From: Leucobacter coleopterorum
GTDB taxonomy: Bacteria; Actinomycetota; Actinomycetes; Actinomycetales; Microbacteriaceae
DNA length: 64,000 bases
Direction: 5' to 3'
Assembly: GCF_011382985.1 (NCBI RefSeq)
Contig: NZ_CP049933.1
Coordinates: forward strand, 2,604,001-2,668,000
The position numbers and the translations under genes are program-made. The notes beneath the pieces were generated by a model that made no database searches, had not been told where the DNA came from, and was given only the letters and a program-made list of their open reading frames with translations. Below, one piece after another: positions 46,567-55,557 of this stretch; position 1 is the stretch's first letter, and each line of letters starts with the position of its first letter.

Positions 46567-46854
46567 ATGACCGAAGTCCGACTCACCGGAAAACTCATCT
46601 GCGCTACCGCGGAGGAGGCCGCACTCGTTGCGACCCTGTTACCGCACCACGTTGAGCTCACTCGGGCCGAAGTGGGCTGCCTCTCGTTTGAGGTCACACA
46701 AACAGCGGATCCGCTGGTGTGGTCTGTGAACGAGCGCTTCGACAGCGAGGCCGCATTTCAGTTACACCAGGATCGTGTGGCCACGAGCGAGTGGGGTCGA
46801 CAGACCGCCGGGATCGCGCGCGACTACACGATCGAGGGCCTCTCAGCAGGCTAG
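46567..46854 (+). CDS. Antibiotic biosynthesis monooxygenase (ABM) domain protein
   Basis: 95 residues. ABM/YgiN-like pattern: LTGKLICATAEEAALVATLL, EVGCLSFEVTQTADPLVWSVNERFDSEAAFQLHQD. Small dimeric ferredoxin-like enzymes of this type oxidise quinols or aromatics without cofactors; some act as quinol monooxygenases. It converges with the OhrR/MarR-type regulator, which could respond to the same oxidants (inference). Confidence 0.85.
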   Translation: MTEVRLTGKLICATAEEAALVATLLPHHVELTRAEVGCLSFEVTQTADPLVWSVNERFDSEAAFQLHQDRVATSEWGRQTAGIARDYTIEGLSAG

Positions 46855-46875
46855 TCAGCCGGGCCTAGCAGAAGC

Positions 46876-47316
46876 TCAGGCTCCGCGGTCCACCGCTTCA
46901 ATCACAGCGGTGAGCTCATCACGAAGCGCCAGAAGCCGCTCGACCGGCAGTCCGAGCCTTTCAACAACTGCGGGCGGCACACCGAGAGCCTGTTTACGCA
47001 GCGCCCGCCCCGCCTCGGTGGGTGTCAGATAGAACGTGCGCTCATCGCCGTCAACGGGCGTGCGCTCAATGAATCCCAGGCGCTCCAGACGCTTGATGAT
47101 CGGCGAGAGCGTCGCCGGGTCGAGCCGAAGCATGTCTGCGACCTCTCGGAAGCGCAGCGGCGCATCACCCCAGAGTGCCAGCATCACAAGGTACTGCGGA
47201 TGGGTAAGGCCGAGGGGTTCCAGAATCGGTTTGTACACGCCGATCACACCTCTACTGGCGACGGCGAGCGCGAAGCACACCTGTCGATCCAGCTCGAGAG
47301 CGTCTTCTGGAAGCAT
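46876..47316 (-). CDS. MarR-family regulator, OhrR-like
   Basis: 146 residues. OhrR-like start with a Cys at position 13 in ELDRQVCFALAVASRGVIGVY, followed by the winged HTH (REVADMLRLDPATLSPIIKRLERLGFIER) and wing PVDGDERTFYL. In OhrR this Cys reacts with organic hydroperoxides and releases DNA. No ohr gene is in the window. I choose the ATG at 47314-47316; a GTG two codons upstream is possible. An inverted repeat lies 30 bases upstream. Confidence 0.88.
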   Translation of the reverse strand: MLPEDALELDRQVCFALAVASRGVIGVYKPILEPLGLTHPQYLVMLALWGDAPLRFREVADMLRLDPATLSPIIKRLERLGFIERTPVDGDERTFYLTPTEAGRALRKQALGVPPAVVERLGLPVERLLALRDELTAVIEAVDRGA

Positions 47317-47346
47317 ATCCACGCCCCAATACTAGTGCCGTTAGCG

Positions 47347-47377
47347 CACAAACAAACGTGCTACGATTTCGTTTGTG
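47347..47377. promoter_or_regulatory. Inverted repeat upstream of the MarR gene, overlapping the next gene's start
   Basis: CACAAAC (47347) with GTTTGTG (47371-47377), and nested ACAAACG (47352-47358) with CGTTTGT (47370-47376). It lies between the divergent MarR gene and the small gene whose GTG is part of the repeat. A natural operator for the MarR protein. Confidence 0.5.
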
Positions 47378-47641
47378 GGCAAACAAAACAAGAAACGTCA
47401 GCTCTGGCACAAGACTCCGCACGATGGAGTCCCCGGGATCTACGCGGCGACCCAGCGGTTCCTCTATCAGTTCCAGGGTCCAGCGCAGCTCGGCGACAGA
47501 AACGAATCGGCGCATGTCGCGCCGCCCGATCCAAATTGCCCGGCCTGCAGGCAACCACTGCAGGATCACCACATCACCCCCGCCAGCCCGGGCAAATCGT
47601 CACACATGCAGTGCCCGCCGCCGAAGCCTCAGCTCGGCTGA
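47375..47641 (+). CDS. Small protein with a CPxC-type zinc-finger-like motif
   Basis: 88 residues from GTG: a basic start (GKQNKKRQLWHKTPHDGVPG), aromatic middle (ATQRFLYQFQGPAQLG), and PNCPACRQPLQDHHI with a later HMQCPPP, so up to two Cys pairs could bind zinc. Similar short proteins occur in actinomycetes, without known role. Its start codon lies in the inverted repeat, so the MarR protein could repress it directly. Its end overlaps the ASCH gene end by 13 bases. Confidence 0.6.
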   Translation: MGKQNKKRQLWHKTPHDGVPGIYAATQRFLYQFQGPAQLGDRNESAHVAPPDPNCPACRQPLQDHHITPASPGKSSHMQCPPPKPQLG

Positions 47642-48092
47642 TACACCACCCGAAAGCGCTCGCAGATCACAGGCATATCGGGCTCGAAGCCCCGCGGGTT
47701 CTCGGAGTAGTTTCGCCAGTAATGCTCGTGGGTTTCGCACCAGTCAGCAAGAGTACGGTCACCCTCACCCTCGGAGTGAGCGTGCTCTGGGTCAACCTCG
47801 TTAAACGGCACGGTGCGAACCGAAGTTGTCTCGATGAGGGCGCGGGGCCGATCCTCACCATCAAGAATGATGCTGAACTCGCCGACATAGGGCAGAGGAT
47901 CGCCGCTCACCTCGTAGTCCCAGAGCGACGAGGCGGTGCCAGTTTTGCCCCCTCAACCACAAGCGCGAGAAGCGAATCAGCGTGCGCCGGAGTAGCCCCG
48001 AAGGCCCAGGCCGGGGGTACCTGCTCTGGCAATCCGTCCACGTGTGCACGGCATAGCTCCCAAAACCCAGCAACATCGACGTTCTCGTTCAT
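47629..48092 (-). CDS. ASCH domain protein, one-base frameshift
   Basis: MNENVDVAGFWELCRAHVDG at the start, then HADSLLALVVEGAK. The literal frame then changes; adding one base to AAAA (plus-strand TTTT at 47943-47946) gives GAKTGTASSLWDYEVSGDPL and joins the rest (VGEFSIILDGEDRPRALIET and on to HEHYWRNYSENPRGF). The ASCH signature GxKTxTxS is formed only after repair. About 154 residues, the usual length. ASCH proteins bind RNA; some hydrolyse N4-acetylcytidine. Start at 48090-48092. Confidence 0.8.
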
Positions 48093-48236
48093 GCTGTCCA
48101 CATTAACGCCCTTCGCGGCCCGGGTTGCTGCAGTTACAACAAGCTTAAGCTGCGAACCGCCCAGGACGCACCTCACTCAAGGGTGTAAGACTGGAGGTGC
48201 ACCCCAACCGGGCGCGTTACCAATGAAGGGAACACT

Positions 48237-49270
48237 ATGAAAGCCGTTCAGTATCGCGAAATTGGCAAGGGACCCGAAGTTGTTGAGATCCCAACCCCCG
48301 AACCAGGTCCTGGGCAGATCCGGCTGCGCGTCACCGCCGCTGGCCTCTGCCACTCCGACTGGTTCGTCATGGACCTGCCCGCCGAGGCCTACACCTACGG
48401 CCTGCCGCTCACACTCGGCCACGAGGGCGCGGGGTCGTCGACAAGCTTGGTGAGGGTGTCACGGGCGTCACGCTCGGTGAGCCCTACGCAATTTACGGCC
48501 CGTGGGGCTGCGGGCTCTGTCACGCCTGCGCTCAAGGCCAAGAGAACTACTGCACGCGCGCAGCTGAGCTCGGCATCCAGCCACCAGGCCTCGGGGCACC
48601 CGGCGCGATGGCCGAGTACGTGATCGTCGACGACAAGCGCCACCTCGTGCCACTCGGCGATCTCGACCCCGTCGAGGCCGTCTCCCTCACCGACGCCGGT
48701 CTCACGCCCTATCACGCGATCATGGCAGCTCAGGATCACCTCCGCGCCGGATCAACCGCCGTTGTTCTGGGTGTTGGCGGCCTCGGACACGTGGGTGTGC
48801 AGATCATCCGCGCAATCTCCGGTGCGACCGTGATCGCGGTCGACACTAGCGACGAGAAGCTTGCCCTGGCCCGCGAAGTCGGTGCTCATCACACGGTTAT
48901 TTCGGGCCCCGAGGCCGCCGCGCAAATCCGCGAACTCACCAACGGTCAGGGTGCTGACGCGGTGTTCGATTTCGCGGGCGTGCAACCCACCATCGATATC
49001 GCTCGCGAGGTCGTTGCGGTGAACGGCAATATTCATATTGTCGGGATCGGCGGCGGGCTTCTGCCCACGGGCTTCTTCTCCACGCCCTTCGGCGCTTCGG
49101 TACGAGCACCCTACTGGGGCAGCCGCTCAGAACTTATGGAGGTTCTGGATCTCGCCCGCGTCGATGCCGTCAACGTGCACGTCGAGCGCTACCCCATCGA
49201 CGAGGCACCAGAGGCTTACGCCCGCCTGCACCATGGCGAGGTACGCGGTCGCGCTGTCGTGATCCCGTAG
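48237..49270 (+). CDS. Zinc-dependent alcohol dehydrogenase, one-base frameshift
   Basis: AGLCHSDWFVMD holds the catalytic zinc Cys; GHEGAG follows. There the frame is lost; one more G in GGGG (48431-48434) restores VVDKLGEGVTGV, then the structural zinc site GPWGCGLCHACAQGQENYC, the Rossmann motif LGVGGLGHVGVQII and the rest to the stop at 49270. Repaired length is about 344 residues, normal for this family. Substrate unknown. The ATG at 48237 has AAGGGA just upstream (TGAAGGGAACACT). It converges with the hydrolase gene across the long inverted repeat. Confidence 0.88.
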
Positions 49271-49313
49271 CGGGGCATTTGCACGCCCTATCCCCGGCCC
49301 GCCCCTCTCATCC

Positions 49314-49376
49314 AATCCGGTGTAGCCATATGGCTAGTTGAGCGCTTGCCAACTAGCCATATGGCTACACCGGATT
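49314..49376. repeat. Perfect 26-bp inverted repeat with nested 14-bp palindromes
   Basis: Arms 49314-49339 and 49351-49376 are exact reverse complements around an 11-base loop. Each arm contains the palindrome TAGCCATATGGCTA, and TTGAGCGCTT follows both arms (49338-49347, 49375-49384). It lies between the converging dehydrogenase and hydrolase genes. There is no T run, so a simple terminator is doubtful. It may be a protein-binding or mobile repeat. Confidence 0.85.
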
Positions 49377-49387
49377 GAGCGCTTACT

Positions 49388-50347
49388 TTAGTCTGAGGCG
49401 ACCCCGTGCCGCGCGAGCCAACCAAGGATGGCCTCATTCGTTTCAGCGTGCCGCTCTTGCTGCACCCAGTGGCCACTGTCGAGGCTGACCTCTTCGACGT
49501 TCGGCACGAAGTCCGAAAGGTTCTCGGAGCGCGCGACGGCATCTCTGTCGCCATAGATCATGAGGGCTGGCTGGTGAATGATCGGGTCGACCTCACCAAG
49601 CAGGTACCAGTTACGGTTGAGATTCCGGTACCAATTGATGCCGCCGGTGAATCCCGATTTCTCAAACGCAGAGGCGTAGACAGCCAGTTCGCTTTCGCTG
49701 AGCAGGGGTTCACCGAGGGGTGACTCCGAATGGGCAATTTCGATCATTGCCATTCCTGGCTTCGGCGGCGTCAGCGGTTCCTCCTTGCGATATAGATTGT
49801 TGATGAAGCGAGCAGGATTCGCATCGAACACCGCGTCGGCCACTCCTGGTTGCTTGTTGAAGTGAACGAAGTAATACTCGCTGCCAAGCACGGCCTCCAT
49901 GAAATCCAGCCAGGGCATCTCGCCTCGAGCCAAGTATGGCAGGCTGAGGGCAACCACTCGGTTCACTCGCTGCGGATGCAGCAGAGTCAGGCTCCAGACC
50001 ACAAACGCACCCCAGTCGTGACCTACAAAGGTGGCATCGAGATAGCCGTAGTGGTCGAGGAGGGCTACGAGGTCTCCGGTCAGGTGCTTAATGTCGTAAG
50101 CAGTCACCTCGTCCGGCCGAGCAGAATTACCAAACCCCCGCTGATTTGGGGCGATGACATGGTAGCCAGCCGCGACGAGGGCTGGCACCTGATAACGCCA
50201 GGTGTAGGCAAGATCGGGCCAACCGTGGCAAAGCACAATCGGGTTTCCGGCGTTCTGTTTCCCGGCTTCAAAGACTTCTAGCTCGACGCCGTTAACGGCG
50301 ACGATGGTGGGTTCAGAGAAGGTGATTCCTTGAATTGATTCGTTCAT
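49388..50347 (-). CDS. Alpha/beta hydrolase, epoxide hydrolase type
   Basis: 319 residues. VLCHGWPDLAYTWRYQVPAL (HGxP oxyanion motif), nucleophile Asp in FVGHDWGAFVVW, acid in YGDRDAVA, and His in SLDSGHWVQQERHAE. The Asp nucleophile and HGWP point to a soluble epoxide hydrolase or haloalkane-type enzyme rather than an esterase. No signal peptide. It is divergent from the WYL regulator with 62 bases between, so it is the likely target of that regulator. Confidence 0.9.
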   Translation of the reverse strand: MNESIQGITFSEPTIVAVNGVELEVFEAGKQNAGNPIVLCHGWPDLAYTWRYQVPALVAAGYHVIAPNQRGFGNSARPDEVTAYDIKHLTGDLVALLDHYGYLDATFVGHDWGAFVVWSLTLLHPQRVNRVVALSLPYLARGEMPWLDFMEAVLGSEYYFVHFNKQPGVADAVFDANPARFINNLYRKEEPLTPPKPGMAMIEIAHSESPLGEPLLSESELAVYASAFEKSGFTGGINWYRNLNRNWYLLGEVDPIIHQPALMIYGDRDAVARSENLSDFVPNVEEVSLDSGHWVQQERHAETNEAILGWLARHGVASD

Positions 50348-50409
50348 GTTTCAAAGGTAAGTAGATAAACCGGTCATCCAGCGACCTGTTTTCTGAAATT
50401 ATTGATTCT

Positions 50410-51357
50410 ATGAGATCCGATCGATTGGTGGCTATCCTTCTCATGTTGCAGCGGCGTGGGCAAGTGACGGCCCCAGAAGTTGCCAAAGAACTGGAGGTAT
50501 CCGAGCGCACCGCGCGTCGTGACCTCGATGCCCTGGGCATGGCCGGCATTCCCGTGTACTCGGTCCAGGGGCGCGCAGGCGGATGGCGACTCCTCGGCGG
50601 TGGCCGTACCGATCTCTCCGGTCTTACTGCGAGCGAGGCCCGAGCGCTGTTTCTCGTCGCTGGACCCGCAGCCTCAGCAACACCAGAGGTGAAGGCCGCC
50701 CTCCGCAAGCTCGTTCGCGCCCTGCCAGAGCCATTCCGTGAGCAGGCAGAGGCCGCGGCATCTTCATTGATCGTGGACTCGCAGGGGTGGGGTTCGAGCG
50801 GTGCCACAAATCAACCACCTCGTTTCCTTGACACGCTGCAGGACGCCGTCATTCGGGGCGTTCAAGCCCGGCTCGGCTACGTCGACAACGCGGGTAATGA
50901 GACCGGAAGAATCGTCCATCCGCTAGGGATCGTGGCCAAGGGCCCGTCGTGGTACCTCGTCACTCACACCGATGCGGGCCGGCGAACATTCAGGATCGAC
51001 CGAGTCTCGTCTGTCACGGTCACCGATGAACCTGTTCAGAGGCCCGAGAACTTCCACCTCGCTGAAAGCTGGCGCGAGATCGCAACTGAAGCGGACCGCA
51101 GACGCACACCCGTCGAGGTCCATGCGATATGTGAGCCCGAAGGGCTCGTCTACCTACAAACCGCCGTTGGCGACAACCTGGAAATTGGAGCAGCCTCGAG
51201 CGACGGCCGCGTCGCCGTGGTGATCCGCGGACCCAGTGAATACGGGATCGCCGGTCATCTTGCCGGGCTCGTCGAGTGGCTCGAAATTACCGCCCCGCAA
51301 TCAGTGCGAGATCATCTGGCGAGGATCGGCACCGCGCTCACCGAGCGCTATGGTTGA
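50410..51357 (+). CDS. WYL-domain transcription regulator (DeoR-type HTH)
   Basis: 315 residues. HTH_11 at the start (LVAILLMLQRRGQVTAPEVAKELEVSERTARRDLDAL), PafC-like middle, and WYL domain with IVHPLGIVAKGPSWYLVTHT and RTFRIDRVSSVTVTDEPVQ. WYL proteins sense nucleic-acid or nucleotide ligands in several cases. Its divergent neighbour, the hydrolase, is the most likely target. Starts ATG at 50410. Confidence 0.9.
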   Translation: MRSDRLVAILLMLQRRGQVTAPEVAKELEVSERTARRDLDALGMAGIPVYSVQGRAGGWRLLGGGRTDLSGLTASEARALFLVAGPAASATPEVKAALRKLVRALPEPFREQAEAAASSLIVDSQGWGSSGATNQPPRFLDTLQDAVIRGVQARLGYVDNAGNETGRIVHPLGIVAKGPSWYLVTHTDAGRRTFRIDRVSSVTVTDEPVQRPENFHLAESWREIATEADRRRTPVEVHAICEPEGLVYLQTAVGDNLEIGAASSDGRVAVVIRGPSEYGIAGHLAGLVEWLEITAPQSVRDHLARIGTALTERYG

Positions 51358-51374
51358 CCGGCTCTACAGGCACC

Positions 51375-51872
51375 TCAGCCGAGCTGCGACAGAAACGCCT
51401 CACTCATCGAGGGGTAGTACTGGTCGAAGCTCGGTTGCTCTGTGCCCTCGGTCGCCGCGATGAGCAGGTCGAGGTAGTATTCCCAGCCGGGTCCGATGTC
51501 GCCGACTGCGTCTCCGGAATCGAGGTGGTGCACGAAGCGCAACAGCGAATCGTCTTCGCCGTCCTCCTCGAGAAACAGTTCCAGTTCCCAGCCGTCATCG
51601 TTGGTGGTGGTGTGCAGTTCCAGGTGGTGAGGTGCCTCGCAGGCAATAATCTTCGCCCGCACGGGTGGGCCGTCTTCTTCAAACGCCATGCGGATCCGCA
51701 CGCTGCCGCCTGTGCGACCGTCACCATCCCAGGCCCCAAACCACTCGGCGGTGCGATCAGAAACGGTCAGGTAGCTCCAGGCCTCCTCGATCGGCAGGGC
51801 GAGGGATCGCACCAGCACCAGATCAACACCGCGCGCGGTCTTCACTACACGCCCAGTTGCCTCAATTGACAC
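51375..51872 (-). CDS. SRPBCC (AHSA1-like) domain protein
   Basis: 165 residues. ARGVDLVLVRSLALPIEEAW, VSDRTAEWFGAWDGD, and the end DIGPGWEYYLDLLIAATEGT are the AHSA1/SRPBCC pattern: a hydrophobic-pocket fold. Ligand unknown. I choose the GTG at 51870-51872 (MSIEATGRVV) because AAGGAG lies five bases upstream; a GTG two codons earlier overlaps the ribosome-binding site. It converges with the WYL gene. Confidence 0.87.
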   Translation of the reverse strand: MSIEATGRVVKTARGVDLVLVRSLALPIEEAWSYLTVSDRTAEWFGAWDGDGRTGGSVRIRMAFEEDGPPVRAKIIACEAPHHLELHTTTNDDGWELELFLEEDGEDDSLLRFVHHLDSGDAVGDIGPGWEYYLDLLIAATEGTEQPSFDQYYPSMSEAFLSQLG

Positions 51873-51878
51873 GATCAC

Positions 51879-52170
51879 TCCTTACGTTCGACGGGTCTCA
51901 CCCACATGAATGACAGCGTACCGCCGCAGGATCCTTGTATGCAGCCACTGGCTCAAGATTCCTGGGGGTACGGTTCGGCTCAATGACGCGCAGCACCAAG
52001 ACTCACGGAACCCGGTGAGGCTTTCCGACGGCCACCAGAGCCGTTCGGCCAACCCCTGCCGAACTAGTCTTCTCAGCATCTCGCCGAGACACCGTCGGCG
52101 ACAACCATTGGGTCACCGCTGCTGCTAACCGCTTTGCTGCGGTCGCGAGATGACTCCTGCTAATGTTAAC
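51879..52170. other. Intergenic stretch without a clear gene
   Basis: About 290 bases between the divergent SRPBCC and AztD-like genes. Short frames on both strands have no family features. The right end holds the promoter of the AztD-like gene. Confidence 0.5.
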
Positions 52171-52183
52171 GAGAATCATTCTC
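52171..52183. promoter_or_regulatory. Zur/Fur-type box upstream of the AztD-like gene
   Basis: GAGAATCATTCTC, a palindrome with one central base, within TAACGAGAATCATTCTCAATC. Its core AATCATT has the layout of the actinobacterial Zur consensus TGAAAATGATTTTCA. It is 47 bases before the start codon. Together with the zinc-protein homology downstream, Zur is more likely than Fur. Confidence 0.65.
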
Positions 52184-52229
52184 AATCGATGAGGTGTTTG
52201 ATTCTTCACTCAACAGAGAGGTGTTATGG

Positions 52230-55200
52230 ATGCGTTGGAGTAATTTAGCCAGATCGACAATTACGGTGGGGGTTTCTGCCGGGCTCGTGGGTGCTTCGCT
52301 CGCCGCAACCCCGGCGTTTGCGGCTGAAACCCTGGAGCCAAACGGGCGACTTGTCGTGACGACCGCGTCAAGCGCGATGGTGCTTGACGCCCAAACACTC
52401 GACCTGGTGAGTTCACACCCGCTCCCCAACAATTCGAAGGCATCAGCGAGTGTTGCTTCCGATGGACGCCACGTGTTCTTGCGGTCACGCGCCCAAAACA
52501 AAACGTGGATTCTTGACGGCGGGTCGTGGTCTGAACCGCACGGAGATCACGACCACTATTACGCACAGGAGCCTAAGCTCCTCAACAGCGTCGTTGAGGG
52601 CAACGCGCCGGGTCACGTGGTGAGCTCGCAAGGGCGTACGGTCGTGTACCACGATGGCACGGGGGTCGCAGCGAGCTTTGCAGAAAGTGATCTGGCGCGC
52701 GACTCCCTGAACATTCAAGAGTTCAACGCCGGAGCGCCGCACCACGGTATCGCGGTTCCGCTCAACAAGAAGACACTGGTGTCGCTGTGGAGCGCTGGCA
52801 CGCTTCCCGGGGGCGTGAGCGTGTTCGGTGAGTCCGGTGAAACGCTGGAGACATTCGAAGACTGCCCCGAACTGCACGGCGAGGGCATCGTTGGCCAAAA
52901 GGCCGTGTTTGGCTGCCAAGATGGCATGCTCGTTACCGACGGTGTGACGGCGTCGAAGATTGCATACCCTAACAGCGATGGCCAGCGCGCTGGAGTGTTT
53001 GCATCGCCCGAACAGGGCGCGACAACGGTCGCCGGCAGCTACTACAGCGCTGGCAAAAACCCGAGGTCTCTGGTCATTGCCAACACCGCTCAAGGGACAG
53101 CGGGGCTTGTAGATCTCGGAGTCGAATACACATCGTTCACGCGCGGCCCCGGTGACGACATCGTGGTGGCGTCGGCCGATGGCAAGGTGCGCGTGGTGAA
53201 CGACGAGACTCTGCAAGAAGACCACGTCTTTCAAGCCACCGCCACCTCTCTCGGTGCTGATGGGGAAACTCGGGTAGCCCCGCTCCCAGGACTGGCGGTC
53301 GCTGGAGACAACGCCTACGTCACGAACCCCGCACTGAAAGAACTCAGCAGTTGGAACCTCAAGACCGGCGCCGCCCAAAAGACCATCACTCTCGACGAAG
53401 CGCCGGTGAGCGTCGTGGCGGTTGGCCCCGCCTCTGAAACAGGAGAAGAACCAAACCCCGATCCAGAGCCCGTGCCTGACCTTGAAAAGAAAGAGACCAG
53501 CGACCCCGAACCGCGTCTTGCCCTCGCGTATGGCGATCGCGTGAGCCTGTGGAATGCTGCGTCACTGACGAAGGTTGCTGACGTCGCCACAAACGGTGCG
53601 CCAGTTCTTTGGGGATCAACCGATGACCGCCACATCTACGTCAACGATCGCGGCAGCAAGAAACTGCGTGTGCTCGACGCAGGATCATGGAGAGAACAGA
53701 CCACGGATACCGACGGTCACGAAACCACAAAGTACTTCACCGCACAACCGAAGTTCTTAACCGCAGAGGTTGAGGGCGCAGCACCCGGTCATGTCGACCA
53801 CTACGGCGGCGAGACCGTGGCCATGTATGAGGCAGAGGCAAAGGTGCGGCGAATCTCGAAGGAGAATCTCGCCAACGGCAGCCTGTCGAGTCTCACGATT
53901 GATTACACGGACAAGCAGCATGGTGCAGCGGTGCCGCTCAAGGATCACACCGTCATTACGCTGGCCGACAAGGCACGACCAGGGTTGCTGGGCAATGGGA
54001 TCGCTATCTACAACGCGAAGGGCGAGTTCGTGAAGTCAGCAGAAAACTGTCCGCGGGCACACGGGCAGGGAGTCGCAGCAGATATTGCGCTCTTCACCTG
54101 CGTTGACGGCATCGTGGGAACCAACGGTGACGAAATTTTTGAGATGGAGTATCCGAGCGCCGGAAACCGGGCTGCAACGCTGGTGTCACCTAAAGGCGAT
54201 TCCACCGTCATCTCTGGTGACTTCTACAACGCCGACACCCGCGCATCGACCGATTCCGTGCTGCTGATGGACGTGAAAAACAAAAGCTCACGCGCCGTAG
54301 CCGTGGGGTCGAGCTATGACTCCTACGGTGGGATGGTGCGTAACGATGCGGATGACATTATCGTCGTGACCGATGACGGCAAACTACATGTGATTGACGA
54401 TCAGACTGGCGCGAAGCTTCTCGAAAGCCCTGTCAGCGACTCAGTGCTTGACGCGAACGGTACACTCGCTGGGACTCGGCACAAGCTGGAAGTCATCGGC
54501 GAGACCGCCTTTGTCGCAAACCCCAACACCCAGAAGCTCGCGACCGTCGACCTCAAGACAGGTAACGTAGTGAAGACCGCTGACCTGGATGCCTCGCTCT
54601 CGGGGCTATCGGTGGCGAACGCTCGGCCAACTGCTGCAGAGGAGCATGTTGAAACGACGCTCAGCATTACCGGTGCGGTGAAAGCCTACAAAGCTGGCGA
54701 CACCGCAACGTTGGCTGCGAAGCAGAACCCAGAGACGGATGAGGATCACTACCACTGGTTCATCAAACGTGCTGGTGCGAAAGACTTCACTGTCATCAAC
54801 GGTGAGCTTTCGGGCACACTGAAATACAAAGTGAAGGCTGAGGATCTGGATGCGCAGATTATTGCCCGACTGTATTCGCATGACCATGAGATCATCGCTG
54901 AGTCAAAGCCCGTGACTCTGACCGCCGCGAAAGAAGAAGTCAAGAAGTGCAAGACGCCACGTTCACGGTCAGTATTCACAGACGTAGCGCCGGGTCAAAA
55001 GTTCTACACAGAGATCGACTGGATGCACTGTGCCGGATTGACCACGGGCATCAAGACGCCTAATGGTGTGACATTTGCGCCGAAGCAAGAATTGTCTCGT
55101 GAAGCGATGGCAGCGTTTATGTTCCGAATGGAAGGTGACAACAAGTATGTCGCACCGAAGGTGTCTCCGTTTGCGGACGTAACACCGAGCGATAAGTTCT

Positions 55201-55547
55201 ACCGGGAGATCGCGTGGATGGCGGAGAAGAAATTATCGACAGGTACACGTCAGGCGACGGGGAAGCCGCTGTTTAAGCCGAAAGATGAGCTTTCTCGTGA
55301 AGCGATGGCAGCGTTCATCTATCGCATGGAGAAACCCAAGGGCTATGTGGCTCCGAAGTCTGCTGTGTTTGCGGACATGAGGTCGGGCGCGAAGTTCTAC
55401 ACGGAGGTTTCGTGGATGTACGATGCGAAGCTCTCGACGGGTTACAAGCAGTCTGTGGGGAAGCCGAAGTTTGAGGCGAAGCGGTCGCTTTCACGTGAGG
55501 CGATGGCAGCGTTTATGTATCGCTTGGTGACTGACTACCGCAAGTAA
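52230..55547 (+). CDS. Secreted AztD-like double beta-propeller protein with SLH-type repeats
   Basis: 1105 residues. Signal peptide (ITVGVSAGLVGASLAATPAFA). Two AztD-like propellers in tandem: the first has a His/Asp cluster HGDHDHYYAQEP (near 104), APHHGIAVP (near 170) and a Cys pair around DCPELHGEG; the second keeps APGHVDHYGG and NCPRAHGQG, but the His cluster is reduced to DTDGHETTKYF. An acidic Pro-rich linker separates them. Then an Ig-like domain (DEDHYHWFIKRAGAKDF) and three SLH-like repeats, each with SREAMAAFM or SREAMAAFI. AztD is a periplasmic zinc chaperone. Likely a cell-surface zinc-binding protein; no AztABC genes are in view. The start has GAGAGG eight bases upstream. Confidence 0.85.
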   Translation: MRWSNLARSTITVGVSAGLVGASLAATPAFAAETLEPNGRLVVTTASSAMVLDAQTLDLVSSHPLPNNSKASASVASDGRHVFLRSRAQNKTWILDGGSWSEPHGDHDHYYAQEPKLLNSVVEGNAPGHVVSSQGRTVVYHDGTGVAASFAESDLARDSLNIQEFNAGAPHHGIAVPLNKKTLVSLWSAGTLPGGVSVFGESGETLETFEDCPELHGEGIVGQKAVFGCQDGMLVTDGVTASKIAYPNSDGQRAGVFASPEQGATTVAGSYYSAGKNPRSLVIANTAQGTAGLVDLGVEYTSFTRGPGDDIVVASADGKVRVVNDETLQEDHVFQATATSLGADGETRVAPLPGLAVAGDNAYVTNPALKELSSWNLKTGAAQKTITLDEAPVSVVAVGPASETGEEPNPDPEPVPDLEKKETSDPEPRLALAYGDRVSLWNAASLTKVADVATNGAPVLWGSTDDRHIYVNDRGSKKLRVLDAGSWREQTTDTDGHETTKYFTAQPKFLTAEVEGAAPGHVDHYGGETVAMYEAEAKVRRISKENLANGSLSSLTIDYTDKQHGAAVPLKDHTVITLADKARPGLLGNGIAIYNAKGEFVKSAENCPRAHGQGVAADIALFTCVDGIVGTNGDEIFEMEYPSAGNRAATLVSPKGDSTVISGDFYNADTRASTDSVLLMDVKNKSSRAVAVGSSYDSYGGMVRNDADDIIVVTDDGKLHVIDDQTGAKLLESPVSDSVLDANGTLAGTRHKLEVIGETAFVANPNTQKLATVDLKTGNVVKTADLDASLSGLSVANARPTAAEEHVETTLSITGAVKAYKAGDTATLAAKQNPETDEDHYHWFIKRAGAKDFTVINGELSGTLKYKVKAEDLDAQIIARLYSHDHEIIAESKPVTLTAAKEEVKKCKTPRSRSVFTDVAPGQKFYTEIDWMHCAGLTTGIKTPNGVTFAPKQELSREAMAAFMFRMEGDNKYVAPKVSPFADVTPSDKFYREIAWMAEKKLSTGTRQATGKPLFKPKDELSREAMAAFIYRMEKPKGYVAPKSAVFADMRSGAKFYTEVSWMYDAKLSTGYKQSVGKPKFEAKRSLSREAMAAFMYRLVTDYRK

Positions 55548-55557
55548 CAGCTGCTAG

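Noticed and set aside
49314..49376. The 26-bp inverted repeat as an ordinary rho-independent terminator
   Set aside because: No T run follows either arm, and the nested palindromes with flanking direct repeats are not terminator features. It may still slow transcription.
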